NCBI GenBank assembly: GCA_964450185.1
Contig: CAYVCL010000078.1
Location: 1-12,343 of the forward strand
Length of the DNA: 12,343 nt
Reading direction: 5' to 3'
Source: RUG11237 sp964450185
GTDB lineage: Bacteria; Bacillota; Clostridia; Lachnospirales; Lachnospiraceae
In this document: in pieces, positions 1 to 6,096 of the stretch
Position numbering within the stretch: position 1 is the first letter of the stretch
Layout: every line of letters starts with the position of its first letter
Notes under the pieces: model-generated
The model's input: only the letters and a program-made list of their open reading frames with translations
Database searches by the model: none
Told to the model about the DNA's origin: nothing
Position numbers and translations under genes: made by a program

Positions 1-19
1 AGAAAAGCTAATTGTTTAA

Positions 20-39
20 AAGTTACAAATCGGTAACTT
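20..39. other. Short inverted repeat upstream of the tRNA-Arg promoter
   Basis: AAGTTAC (20-26) and GTAACTT (33-39) form a perfect 7-bp dyad around a 6-nt loop. No T-run follows, so it is not a typical terminator. It lies about 45 bp upstream of the tRNA-Arg promoter and could be a protein-binding site or belong to a gene beyond the left edge. Its function is unknown. Confidence 0.35.
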
Positions 40-81
40 GATGTTGACATTTACAAATTGAGTGAAATTGAAAATTAGTAA

Positions 82-110
82 TTGATTAATCATTAAAAAT
101 GTTGTAAAAT
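82..110 (+). promoter_or_regulatory. Sigma-A-type promoter of tRNA-Arg
   Basis: A -35 box TTGATT (82-87) and a -10 box TAAAAT (105-110) are separated by exactly 17 bp. The expected transcription start is near position 117, giving a leader of about 25 nt before the tRNA. An isolated TTGACA at 44-49 has no good -10 box at the right distance, so this pair is preferred. Confidence 0.75.
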
Positions 111-120
111 GTAATGCGTG

Positions 121-137
121 GTCTGCGCAAAGCAGAC
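121..137 (+). other. Hairpin in the tRNA-Arg 5' leader
   Basis: GTCTGC (121-126) pairs perfectly with GCAGAC (132-137) around the loop GCAAA. It sits between the expected transcription start and the tRNA 5' end, leaving only four nucleotides before the RNase P cleavage point. There is no T-run, so it is not a terminator. A competing pairing of CGCAAA (126-131) with TTTGCG (139-144) would take up the first three tRNA nucleotides. Confidence 0.5.
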
Positions 138-141
138 GTTT

Positions 142-214
142 GCGTTTGTAGCTCAGGGGATAGAGCAACGGTTTCCGGTACCGTGTGGCGGGGGTTCGAA
201 TCCCTCCAGACGCG
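142..214 (+). tRNA. tRNA-Arg (anticodon CCG)
   Basis: The 73-nt sequence folds into a complete cloverleaf. The acceptor stem is GCGTTTG (142-148) with CAGACGC (207-213), containing one T·G pair. The D stem is GCTC/GAGC, the anticodon stem ACGGT/ACCGT with a 7-nt loop, and the T arm has the loop TTCGAAT. The anticodon at 175-177 is CCG, reading the arginine codon CGG, which is rare in AT-rich genomes. The discriminator base is G214. No CCA is encoded, so the 3' end must be added by a CCA-adding enzyme. No terminator follows before the SH3b gene at 279, so the two may share a transcript. Confidence 0.97.
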
Positions 215-247
215 TATTACGTTTTAGGTTATAGCATTTACACAGAG

Positions 248-270
248 TAACCCTGAATCACAGGAGGTTA
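248..270 (+). promoter_or_regulatory. Hairpin covering the ribosome binding site of the SH3b gene
   Basis: TAACC (248-252) can pair with GGTTA (266-270), and CTG (253-255) with CAG (261-263), leaving a GA bulge and the loop AATCA. The stem contains most of the Shine-Dalgarno sequence AGGAGG (262-267). TAACC could instead pair with a second GGTTA at 227-231, freeing the ribosome binding site. The pairings are short, so regulation is only a hypothesis. Confidence 0.35.
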
Positions 271-278
271 ATTTAAAA

Positions 279-1535
279 ATGAAATTTTCAATAGATAATA
301 TAAAGACATTTCTAATTCGCAACTGGAAGTATCTTACAGCCGCCGTTGCGTTTATTTTAATTGTAATTATTTTAGTATCTCTTTCTAATAGAGAAAATAA
401 GGCAGACCAGCAGAGAGAAGCAGAAATTATTGAGGAACAGATTGCAGAACAGGAAGAACAGCAGGCAGAGAATGTAGAGCCGGCCAATTCCTTAAGTACA
501 GAGGAACATCCGGAAATCAATAATCTGATTCAGCTGTATTTCGATTCTATGGCAAATAATGATGTAGAATCTTTAAAAACGATTTTAGCAGAAATGCATC
601 CGGAAGATGAAGAATCTGTAAAAACCGGTAGCGAATACACAGAAAGCTACAATAACATTGTATGCTATACAAAGCCTGGAAAAACAGAAAATTCCTATGT
701 GGTTTTTGCTTGTTATGAGGCAAAATTTGTTGGAATCAACACTACAGCACCTGGATTATTATCTTTCTACGTACAGACAAAAGAAGATGGTAGCCTTTAT
801 ATCCAGAATAAATTGGAAGATGGTTTGAAGGAATACATTCAGAATCTTGTAGTAGAAGATAGCGAAGTGGCTAATTTATTTGAAGCATCCCAGAAAAGAT
901 ATGAGCAGGCATTAGCGGATGATGCAACATTGAAAGAATTTGTAGCAAGTTTAGAGAGCGAAGAGCCAAAGACTTCTGAAGAAAGTGCAGAGCAGACTGC
1001 AGAAAATACGGAAGAAACAGCAGAGCAGACCGCTGAAAATACAGAAGAAACAACAGAACAGAAAACCGAAGAAACAGCTACGAATGAAGAACAGAGTCAG
1101 GAAAGTGCTACTGTTTATGTAAAAGCGAAAGAAAACGTAAATGTAAGAAATGATGCATCCGAAACAGCAGATGCTATCGGAAAGCTTTTAGGTGGTGAAA
1201 CAGCAGAAAAAACCGGCGAAAAAGACGGTTGGATTTGCATTAACTATAAAGGACAGCCGGGATACGTAAAAGCTGATTTCGTAGAAACTACATCCGATGG
1301 AACAGGTTCTGTATCAAAGGAAACTACAGAAAACAGTAGTGTAGAAAAAGAATACGTTTATGTAAAAGAAACTGTAAATATCAGAGAAGGTATGAGTCAG
1401 GATTCTAAGAGAGTGGGAACTGCTTATGCAGGGGATAAATATGTGAAGATCGAATCCTATGCAGAGGGCTGGACTAAGATTGAATACAATGGCAAAGAAG
1501 CATATATTAAGACAGAATTCTTAGAAACAAGATAA
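279..1535 (+). CDS. Membrane-anchored protein with two SH3b domains
   Basis: A 418-residue protein with a short basic cytoplasmic N-terminus and one hydrophobic helix at about residues 18-36, followed by a large acidic extracellular part. Residues about 75-225 form a soluble domain I do not firmly recognise; its start, around residues 80-105, resembles NTF2-like/DUF4878-type folds. A Glu/Thr-rich linker (about 227-275) includes an 11-residue tandem repeat. Two bacterial SH3 domains follow (about 278-336 and 358-416), each with the typical VNVR or VNIR segment and a closing G/AYVK- or AYIK-like strand. SH3b domains usually bind cell-wall peptides, so a wall-binding or wall-sensing role is inferred; no enzyme domain is present. 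The ATG at 279 is preceded by AGGAGG (262-267) at 11 nt. The gene lies 64 nt after tRNA-Arg and has its own terminator. Confidence 0.85.
   Translation: MKFSIDNIKTFLIRNWKYLTAAVAFILIVIILVSLSNRENKADQQREAEIIEEQIAEQEEQQAENVEPANSLSTEEHPEINNLIQLYFDSMANNDVESLKTILAEMHPEDEESVKTGSEYTESYNNIVCYTKPGKTENSYVVFACYEAKFVGINTTAPGLLSFYVQTKEDGSLYIQNKLEDGLKEYIQNLVVEDSEVANLFEASQKRYEQALADDATLKEFVASLESEEPKTSEESAEQTAENTEETAEQTAENTEETTEQKTEETATNEEQSQESATVYVKAKENVNVRNDASETADAIGKLLGGETAEKTGEKDGWICINYKGQPGYVKADFVETTSDGTGSVSKETTENSSVEKEYVYVKETVNIREGMSQDSKRVGTAYAGDKYVKIESYAEGWTKIEYNGKEAYIKTEFLETR
987..1076 (+). repeat. 33-bp tandem repeat encoding an acidic linker
   Basis: Two consecutive 33-bp units (987-1019 and 1020-1052) each encode AEQTAENTEET and are followed by a shortened, diverged unit (1053-1076, TEQKTEET). 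The units differ mainly at synonymous positions, so the repeat is not very recent. It forms the flexible Glu/Thr-rich linker between the membrane-proximal domain and the SH3b domains. Confidence 0.85.
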
Positions 1536-1554
1536 TACAAAAGCAATACAAGAA

Positions 1555-1589
1555 ACAATAGAAAGCACGGTGTACGTGCTTTTTATTGT
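1555..1589 (+). terminator. Rho-independent terminator after the SH3b gene
   Basis: AAAGCACG (1562-1569) pairs with CGTGCTTT (1575-1582) around the loop GTGTA, followed by a T-run from 1580. The stem can extend outward through a G·T pair to ACAATA (1555-1560) with TATTGT (1584-1589). The next gene starts 40 nt later. Confidence 0.85.
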
Positions 1590-1628
1590 ATTATTTAGAA
1601 GAAATATCCGGATAAAGGAATGAAGTGT

Positions 1629-2402
1629 ATGAAAGAAGAAACCATAAGATTGAATAAATTTCTGGCAGAAGCGGGAGTGTGTTCCAGAAGGGAAGCAGAC
1701 CGATGCATTGAGCAGGGATTGGTTTTCGTTGATGATAAAAGAGCAGAAGTTGGAATGCATGTCAAAGAGAGCCAGCACATTACTTTTAAAGGAAAAGAAG
1801 TAAAAAGAAAGCAGGAAAAAATATTGCTTGCCTTTTATAAGCCAAAGGGTATTGTGTGTACCGCAGAAAAGCAGGAAAAAAATAACATTATAGATTATAT
1901 TAATTACCCGGAGAGAATCTATTATGCCGGCAGGTTGGACAAGGATTCAGAGGGACTTATTATTCTGACTAATTATGGCGATATTGTAAATAAAATGATG
2001 CGCAGTGCCAATGGTCATGAAAAGGAATATGTGGTAAAGGTTAATAAAAAAATTACAGATGAATTTTTAAAGGGAATGGCAGGCAGAGTCCCTTTAGAAG
2101 AAATTGATGCAGTAACCAAACCAAGCAAGGTGAAAAAAGTAGATGACTATACCTTTAAAATCATTTTGACCCAAGGTCTGAATCGACAGATTCGTCGAAT
2201 GTGCCAGTATTTTAATTATCGTGTAGTGGCATTGAAACGAATTCGTGTGATGAATATTAAGCTTGGAGATTTAAAGAGAGGAGAATATCGGGAAATAACC
2301 GGTGCAGAACTGGCGGAATTGCAACGTCTGCTGGCAGATTCTGATAACCGTCCGAAGGCAGAGAGAAATGTCAATAGAAAGAATCAGAGAGTTAACAGAT
2401 AA
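1629..2402 (+). CDS. rluF: 23S rRNA pseudouridine synthase, RluF type
   Basis: A 257-residue RsuA/RluB/RluE/RluF-family pseudouridine synthase that isomerises uridine in 23S rRNA; E. coli RluF modifies U2604. An N-terminal S4 RNA-binding domain spans about residues 6-55 and contains the CSRREAD segment. The catalytic domain has GRLDKDSEGL, with the catalytic Asp at residue 104, and QGLNRQIRRM near residue 185. The combination GRLDKDSEG, VNKMMR, HEKEY and NRQIRRMCQYF resembles E. coli RluF more than RluB. I chose ATG 1629 over the in-frame ATG at 1620 because AAAGGA (1614-1619) is 9 nt from 1629 but touches 1620. No clear promoter lies between the preceding terminator and this gene. The 3' end overlaps ligA by 35 nt. 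The C-terminal tail is short and basic. Confidence 0.88.
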   Translation: MKEETIRLNKFLAEAGVCSRREADRCIEQGLVFVDDKRAEVGMHVKESQHITFKGKEVKRKQEKILLAFYKPKGIVCTAEKQEKNNIIDYINYPERIYYAGRLDKDSEGLIILTNYGDIVNKMMRSANGHEKEYVVKVNKKITDEFLKGMAGRVPLEEIDAVTKPSKVKKVDDYTFKIILTQGLNRQIRRMCQYFNYRVVALKRIRVMNIKLGDLKRGEYREITGAELAELQRLLADSDNRPKAERNVNRKNQRVNR

Positions 2403-4311
2403 ATTAAATGAGGCATCAAAAGCATATTATTCCGAAGACAGAGAAATTATGAGCAATTTGGAATATGATAAGCTTTATGATGAGTTGGTAGAATTAGAAA
2501 AACAAGAGGGCGTGGTACTGGCAGGAAGTCCTACTATGAAAGTAGGATATGAAGCACTGTCAGAATTGCCAAAAGAGGCTCACGAATCCCCGATGTTATC
2601 CTTAGATAAAACCAAGGAAGTGGAAGGCTTACAAGGATTTTTAGGAAATCAGGAAGCTTTGATTTCATGGAAGCTTGACGGTTTGACGGTGGTTCTTACC
2701 TATCAGAATGGAGAACTGACGAAAGCAGTAACCAGAGGAAATGGTGCCATTGGAGAAGTAATTACCAACAATGCAAAAACCTTTAAAAATATTCCATTGA
2801 AAATTGAACATACAGGAGAAGTGATTCTTCGTGGAGAAGCGGTGATTCGATATTCTGATTTTGAAAAAATCAATGCGCAAATTGAGAATCCTGACGAAAA
2901 GTATAAAAATCCAAGAAATTTGTGTAGTGGTTCGGTGCGCCAGCTAAACAATGAAATTACAGCCAAAAGAAATGTAAACTTTTTTGCCTTTTCTCTGGTA
3001 CGGGCAGAAGGTGTAGATTTTGAAAACTCCGTAGAAAATCAGTTTTTATGGCTGAAAAAGCAAGGCTTTGAAGTGGTGGAATATGAAAGGGTAAACGGAC
3101 AGAACATAGCAGAAATAGTGAAAAACTTTGCAGAAAAAATTCCACAGAATGATTTTCCGTCCGATGGGCTTGTGGTAACTATGGATGACATTGCATACGG
3201 TCAATCTTTAGGACGAACTGCCAAATTTCCAAGAAATGCCATTGCTTTTAAATGGGCGGATGAAATGGCAGAAACTACTTTGTTGGAAATTGAATGGAGT
3301 GCTTCCAGAACAGGTTTAATTAATCCGGTAGCCGTGTTTGAACCGGTGGAATTGGAAGGAACTACCGTAAGTCGTGCCAGTGTTCATAATGTCAGTGTTA
3401 TGCGTGCATTAAAATTAGGCGAGGGAGATAGAATTAAGGTGTACAAAGCCAATATGATTATTCCTCAGATTGCAGAAAATCTTACCCAAAGTGGAACGGT
3501 AGAAATACCGGGATGCTGTCCTGTATGTGGTGGCGCAACTGAAATCAGAAAGGTAAAAGAGGGAGAATCCCTTTATTGTACCAACGAAGAATGTCAGGCA
3601 AAACGCATCAAGTCTTTTACCTTATTTGTAAGCAGAGATGCGTTGAATATCGAGGGACTGTCAGAGTCCACCTTAGAAAAATTTGTGGACTCCGGATTTA
3701 TTAAAGAATACGCAGATATATTCCGCTTAGAACGATACAAAGACCAAATGATTACTCTTGAAGGATTCGGTGAAAAGTCCTATAATAATCTGATAGACAG
3801 TATCGAAAAGGCGAAGAAAACAACCATGCCAAGATTATTATATAGCCTTGGAATTTCCAATGTGGGCTTGTCAACAGCCAAGATTATCTGTAATGAATTT
3901 GACCATGATGCCATGCGGATAATGAATGCAGAGGAAGAGGATTTAAGTTTAATCAACGGCATTGGTGAAGTGATTGCCAACTCATTTTGCCAGTATTTTT
4001 CAAAGGAAAAAAACAGAGCGCAGCTTTTGGAATTGATTGATTTATTAGAAATTGAAGCGGAAGAAAAGACGGAGAGTATATTTAAAGGTATGGTATTCGT
4101 TATTACCGGAAGTGTAGAGCATTTCAGTAACCGTAGTGAAATGAAGGAATTTATTGAAAAAAATGGAGGCAAGGTAACGGGAAGCGTTACTTCTAAAACC
4201 ACCTATTTGATTAATAATGATAAGGACTCCACTTCATCTAAAAATAAGAAAGCGAAGGAATTAAATATACCGATTATTTCAGAAGAAGAAGTAATCGCCA
4301 TGACAAAATAA
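2368..4311 (+). CDS. ligA: NAD+-dependent DNA ligase LigA, divergent form
   Basis: A 647-residue protein with all LigA domains: Ia (about 1-60, with YYSEDREI and LEYD), nucleotidyltransferase (about 65-305), OB fold (about 306-375), C4 zinc finger (Cys384, 387, 404, 409), helix-hairpin-helix region (about 425-560) and BRCT domain (about 570-645). It would seal DNA nicks using NAD+, with Lys102 of KLDG as the AMP-accepting residue. Also kept are RGE157, R183, R191, D266 and K295. Several positions important in E. coli LigA differ: H23 to Tyr21, D32 to Asn30, E113 to Ser100, D138 to Asn125, and the motif IV lysine K290 to Thr271 (DGLVVT). The ATG at 2368 gives a normal LigA N-terminus; the in-frame ATG at 2302 adds 22 unrelated residues. 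GAAGG lies 9 nt before 2368. Translation is probably coupled to rluF. The genome may carry a second, canonical ligA. Confidence 0.92.
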   Translation: MSIERIRELTDKLNEASKAYYSEDREIMSNLEYDKLYDELVELEKQEGVVLAGSPTMKVGYEALSELPKEAHESPMLSLDKTKEVEGLQGFLGNQEALISWKLDGLTVVLTYQNGELTKAVTRGNGAIGEVITNNAKTFKNIPLKIEHTGEVILRGEAVIRYSDFEKINAQIENPDEKYKNPRNLCSGSVRQLNNEITAKRNVNFFAFSLVRAEGVDFENSVENQFLWLKKQGFEVVEYERVNGQNIAEIVKNFAEKIPQNDFPSDGLVVTMDDIAYGQSLGRTAKFPRNAIAFKWADEMAETTLLEIEWSASRTGLINPVAVFEPVELEGTTVSRASVHNVSVMRALKLGEGDRIKVYKANMIIPQIAENLTQSGTVEIPGCCPVCGGATEIRKVKEGESLYCTNEECQAKRIKSFTLFVSRDALNIEGLSESTLEKFVDSGFIKEYADIFRLERYKDQMITLEGFGEKSYNNLIDSIEKAKKTTMPRLLYSLGISNVGLSTAKIICNEFDHDAMRIMNAEEEDLSLINGIGEVIANSFCQYFSKEKNRAQLLELIDLLEIEAEEKTESIFKGMVFVITGSVEHFSNRSEMKEFIEKNGGKVTGSVTSKTTYLINNDKDSTSSKNKKAKELNIPIISEEEVIAMTK

Positions 4312-4327
4312 GTAAGGGGGAATAGAA

Positions 4328-5260
4328 ATGCCGATTAAAGTACAAAGTGATTTACCTGCAAAGGGAATTTTAGAGAATGAGAATATATTTGTAATGGACG
4401 AAAGCAGAGCTTTAAATCAGGATATTCGTCCTCTGGAAATAGGAATTTTAAATTTAATGCCAATCAAGCAGGACACAGAATTGCAGTTGTTGCGGGCATT
4501 ATCTAATACACCACTGCAGATAAATGTGACGTTTGTGTATGTGGAATCTCATGTTTCCAAAAATACACCAACCAGTCACTTAAACCAGTTTTATAAGCTT
4601 TTTAGCGAGATAAAACATCGCAAATTTGATGGATTTATCATAACAGGAGCACCAGTAGAGAACTTAGAATTTGAAGAAGTAAATTACTGGAAAGAGTTAA
4701 CGGAAATTATGGACTGGACCAATAGCAATGTAACCAGCACCGTGCATATCTGCTGGGGAGCTCAGGCAGCGGTATATTATCATTATGGTATCAAGAAACG
4801 TATTTTGCCGAAAAAACTGTTTGGAATTTACGAACATCAGGTATTGAACCGCAAAGTGCCATTGGTACGTGGATTTGACGATGTATTTATGGCACCACAT
4901 TCCAGACATACCACTGTAGATTCTGAACAGATTCATAATTGCGAAGAACTGACGGTTCTGGCAGAATCCCAAGAAGCAGGAGTATTCCTTGCTATGGCGG
5001 AAAACGGCAAAAAAATCTATGTTATGGGGCATCCGGAATACGACCGCATGACTTTAGACGGAGAATACAAACGTGACAAAGAAAAAGGCTTGCCAATCGA
5101 TTTGCCATACAATTATTATCCAAATGACGATGCAACAAAACGCCCATTATTGCAGTGGCGTTCTCATGCCAATGGTTTTTATTCTAATTGGTTGAATTAT
5201 TACGTTTACCAGCAGACACCGTATGACTTTATTGATAATGCTATAATCCTAGGGAAATAG
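4328..5260 (+). CDS. metAA: Homoserine O-acetyltransferase MetA
   Basis: A 310-residue protein of usual MetA length. It transfers an acyl group from acyl-CoA to L-homoserine, the first committed step of methionine synthesis, in the cytoplasm. The triad typical of the family is visible: Cys142 in HICWGAQA, and His235 and Glu237 in MGHPEYD. Residue 111 is Glu, in TGAPVENLEF. In the Bacillus cereus enzyme a Glu at this position was linked to acetyl-CoA use and Gly to succinyl-CoA use, so the product is called O-acetylhomoserine, despite the common annotation as a succinyltransferase. The start follows AAGGGGG (4314-4320) and lies 16 nt after ligA, with no room for a SAM riboswitch or T-box. It is probably transcribed with rluF-ligA, an unusual setting for a methionine gene. 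Confidence 0.93.
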   Translation: MPIKVQSDLPAKGILENENIFVMDESRALNQDIRPLEIGILNLMPIKQDTELQLLRALSNTPLQINVTFVYVESHVSKNTPTSHLNQFYKLFSEIKHRKFDGFIITGAPVENLEFEEVNYWKELTEIMDWTNSNVTSTVHICWGAQAAVYYHYGIKKRILPKKLFGIYEHQVLNRKVPLVRGFDDVFMAPHSRHTTVDSEQIHNCEELTVLAESQEAGVFLAMAENGKKIYVMGHPEYDRMTLDGEYKRDKEKGLPIDLPYNYYPNDDATKRPLLQWRSHANGFYSNWLNYYVYQQTPYDFIDNAIILGK

Positions 5261-5287
5261 GCGGTTTGTGGGAAAGAGAGTAATAGT

Positions 5288-6019
5288 ATGGACATAAATA
5301 AATTATTAGAGAAAAAGAATATTTTTCAGCAAGGGAAAAGTTCGATTGATGCAATTACCATTTCTTCCTATGAAAAGGATTTTGAATTAACATTCACACA
5401 TAATTCCACTGCGATTGAGGGAAATACTCTTACCTTAATGGAAACAAAGGTTTTGTTGGAAGATGGAATTTCTATTGGTGGAAAAGAACTAAGGGAGATT
5501 TATGAGGTTGTAAATCACAAAAAGGCATACAAATATGTAAAGAAATGTATTGCAGAAGGAAAAGCATTAAATGAAAATATCGTAAAAGACATACATGCAA
5601 TACTGCTGGAAAATATCTTTGTAGGTGGAATATACAGAAATCAAGAAGTAAGAATTAGTGGAGCGGGACATACTCCTCCATCAGGAAATGATATGTTTGC
5701 ACAGATAAAGAATTTTTATGCCGATTTGGAAGGGAAAAGCAAAGAACTAAATCCTATTGAATTTGCAGCATGGACACATGCGGAGTTTGTTCGTATACAT
5801 CCTTTTGTTGACGGAAATGGAAGAACATCAAGACTTATTATGAATTATCAGCTTATGGTAAATGGCTTTCTTCCAATTTCAATAGCAAAGGAAAGCAGAT
5901 TGGAATATTATAATGCATTGGAAGAATATGCAGTCAATGGAAATTTGCAACAATTTTCTAACTTGATTGGAACATTGGAAGAGGAACAGTTGGATATTTA
6001 TATTGGACTGATAAAGTAG
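5288..6019 (+). CDS. Fic-domain protein with built-in inhibitory motif
   Basis: A 243-residue Fic protein. The intact catalytic motif HPFVDGNGRTSR is at residues 171-182, with His171 as the catalytic base. Upstream is the segment around VRISGAGHTPPSG (121-133), which fits the flap that positions the target. Fic enzymes mostly transfer AMP from ATP to a Ser, Thr or Tyr of a target protein. The N-terminal STAIEG at 40-45 matches the inhibitory (S/T)xxxE(G/N) helix, with Glu44 expected to block ATP gamma-phosphate placement, so this would be a self-inhibited class II Fic protein. No partner antitoxin gene is adjacent, which fits this class. No DNA-binding winged-helix extension is evident. It starts 27 nt after metAA behind a weak site (GGAAAGAG, 5271-5278) and is the last gene before the terminator. 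Its target cannot be read from sequence. Confidence 0.9.
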   Translation: MDINKLLEKKNIFQQGKSSIDAITISSYEKDFELTFTHNSTAIEGNTLTLMETKVLLEDGISIGGKELREIYEVVNHKKAYKYVKKCIAEGKALNENIVKDIHAILLENIFVGGIYRNQEVRISGAGHTPPSGNDMFAQIKNFYADLEGKSKELNPIEFAAWTHAEFVRIHPFVDGNGRTSRLIMNYQLMVNGFLPISIAKESRLEYYNALEEYAVNGNLQQFSNLIGTLEEEQLDIYIGLIK

Positions 6020-6022
6020 AGC

Positions 6023-6057
6023 AAAAGCACCGAAAGATGGAAATCTACGGTGCTTTT
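6023..6057. terminator. Terminator after the fic gene, possibly bidirectional
   Basis: AAAAGCACCG (6023-6032) pairs with CGGTGCTTTT (6048-6057) and is followed by further T on the plus strand. Inside, AGAT (6035-6038) and ATCT (6043-6046) close a GGAA tetraloop. On the minus strand the A-run becomes four T, so it could also stop transcripts of the S41 peptidase gene ending at 6097. Confidence 0.85.
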
Positions 6058-6096
6058 TATGTTAAGCTTTCTTTGCAAATATCGTCAATACAGCCC

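Noticed and set aside
44..49. A perfect TTGACA -35 box near the left edge
   Set aside because: The sequence 17 bp downstream (ATTGAA) is a poor -10 box; the TTGATT/TAAAAT pair closer to the tRNA fits better.
2302..2367. A longer ligA starting at the in-frame ATG 2302
   Set aside because: The added 22 residues do not resemble any LigA N-terminus and would overlap the conserved end of rluF; ATG 2368 gives the family start.
3780..4202. A 140-codon open frame on the minus strand inside ligA
   Set aside because: It lies wholly opposite a well-supported coding region, has no good ribosome binding site and its translation looks like no known protein.
4312..4327. SAM riboswitch or T-box before metAA
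   Set aside because: Only 16 nt separate ligA and metAA, leaving no room for such an element.
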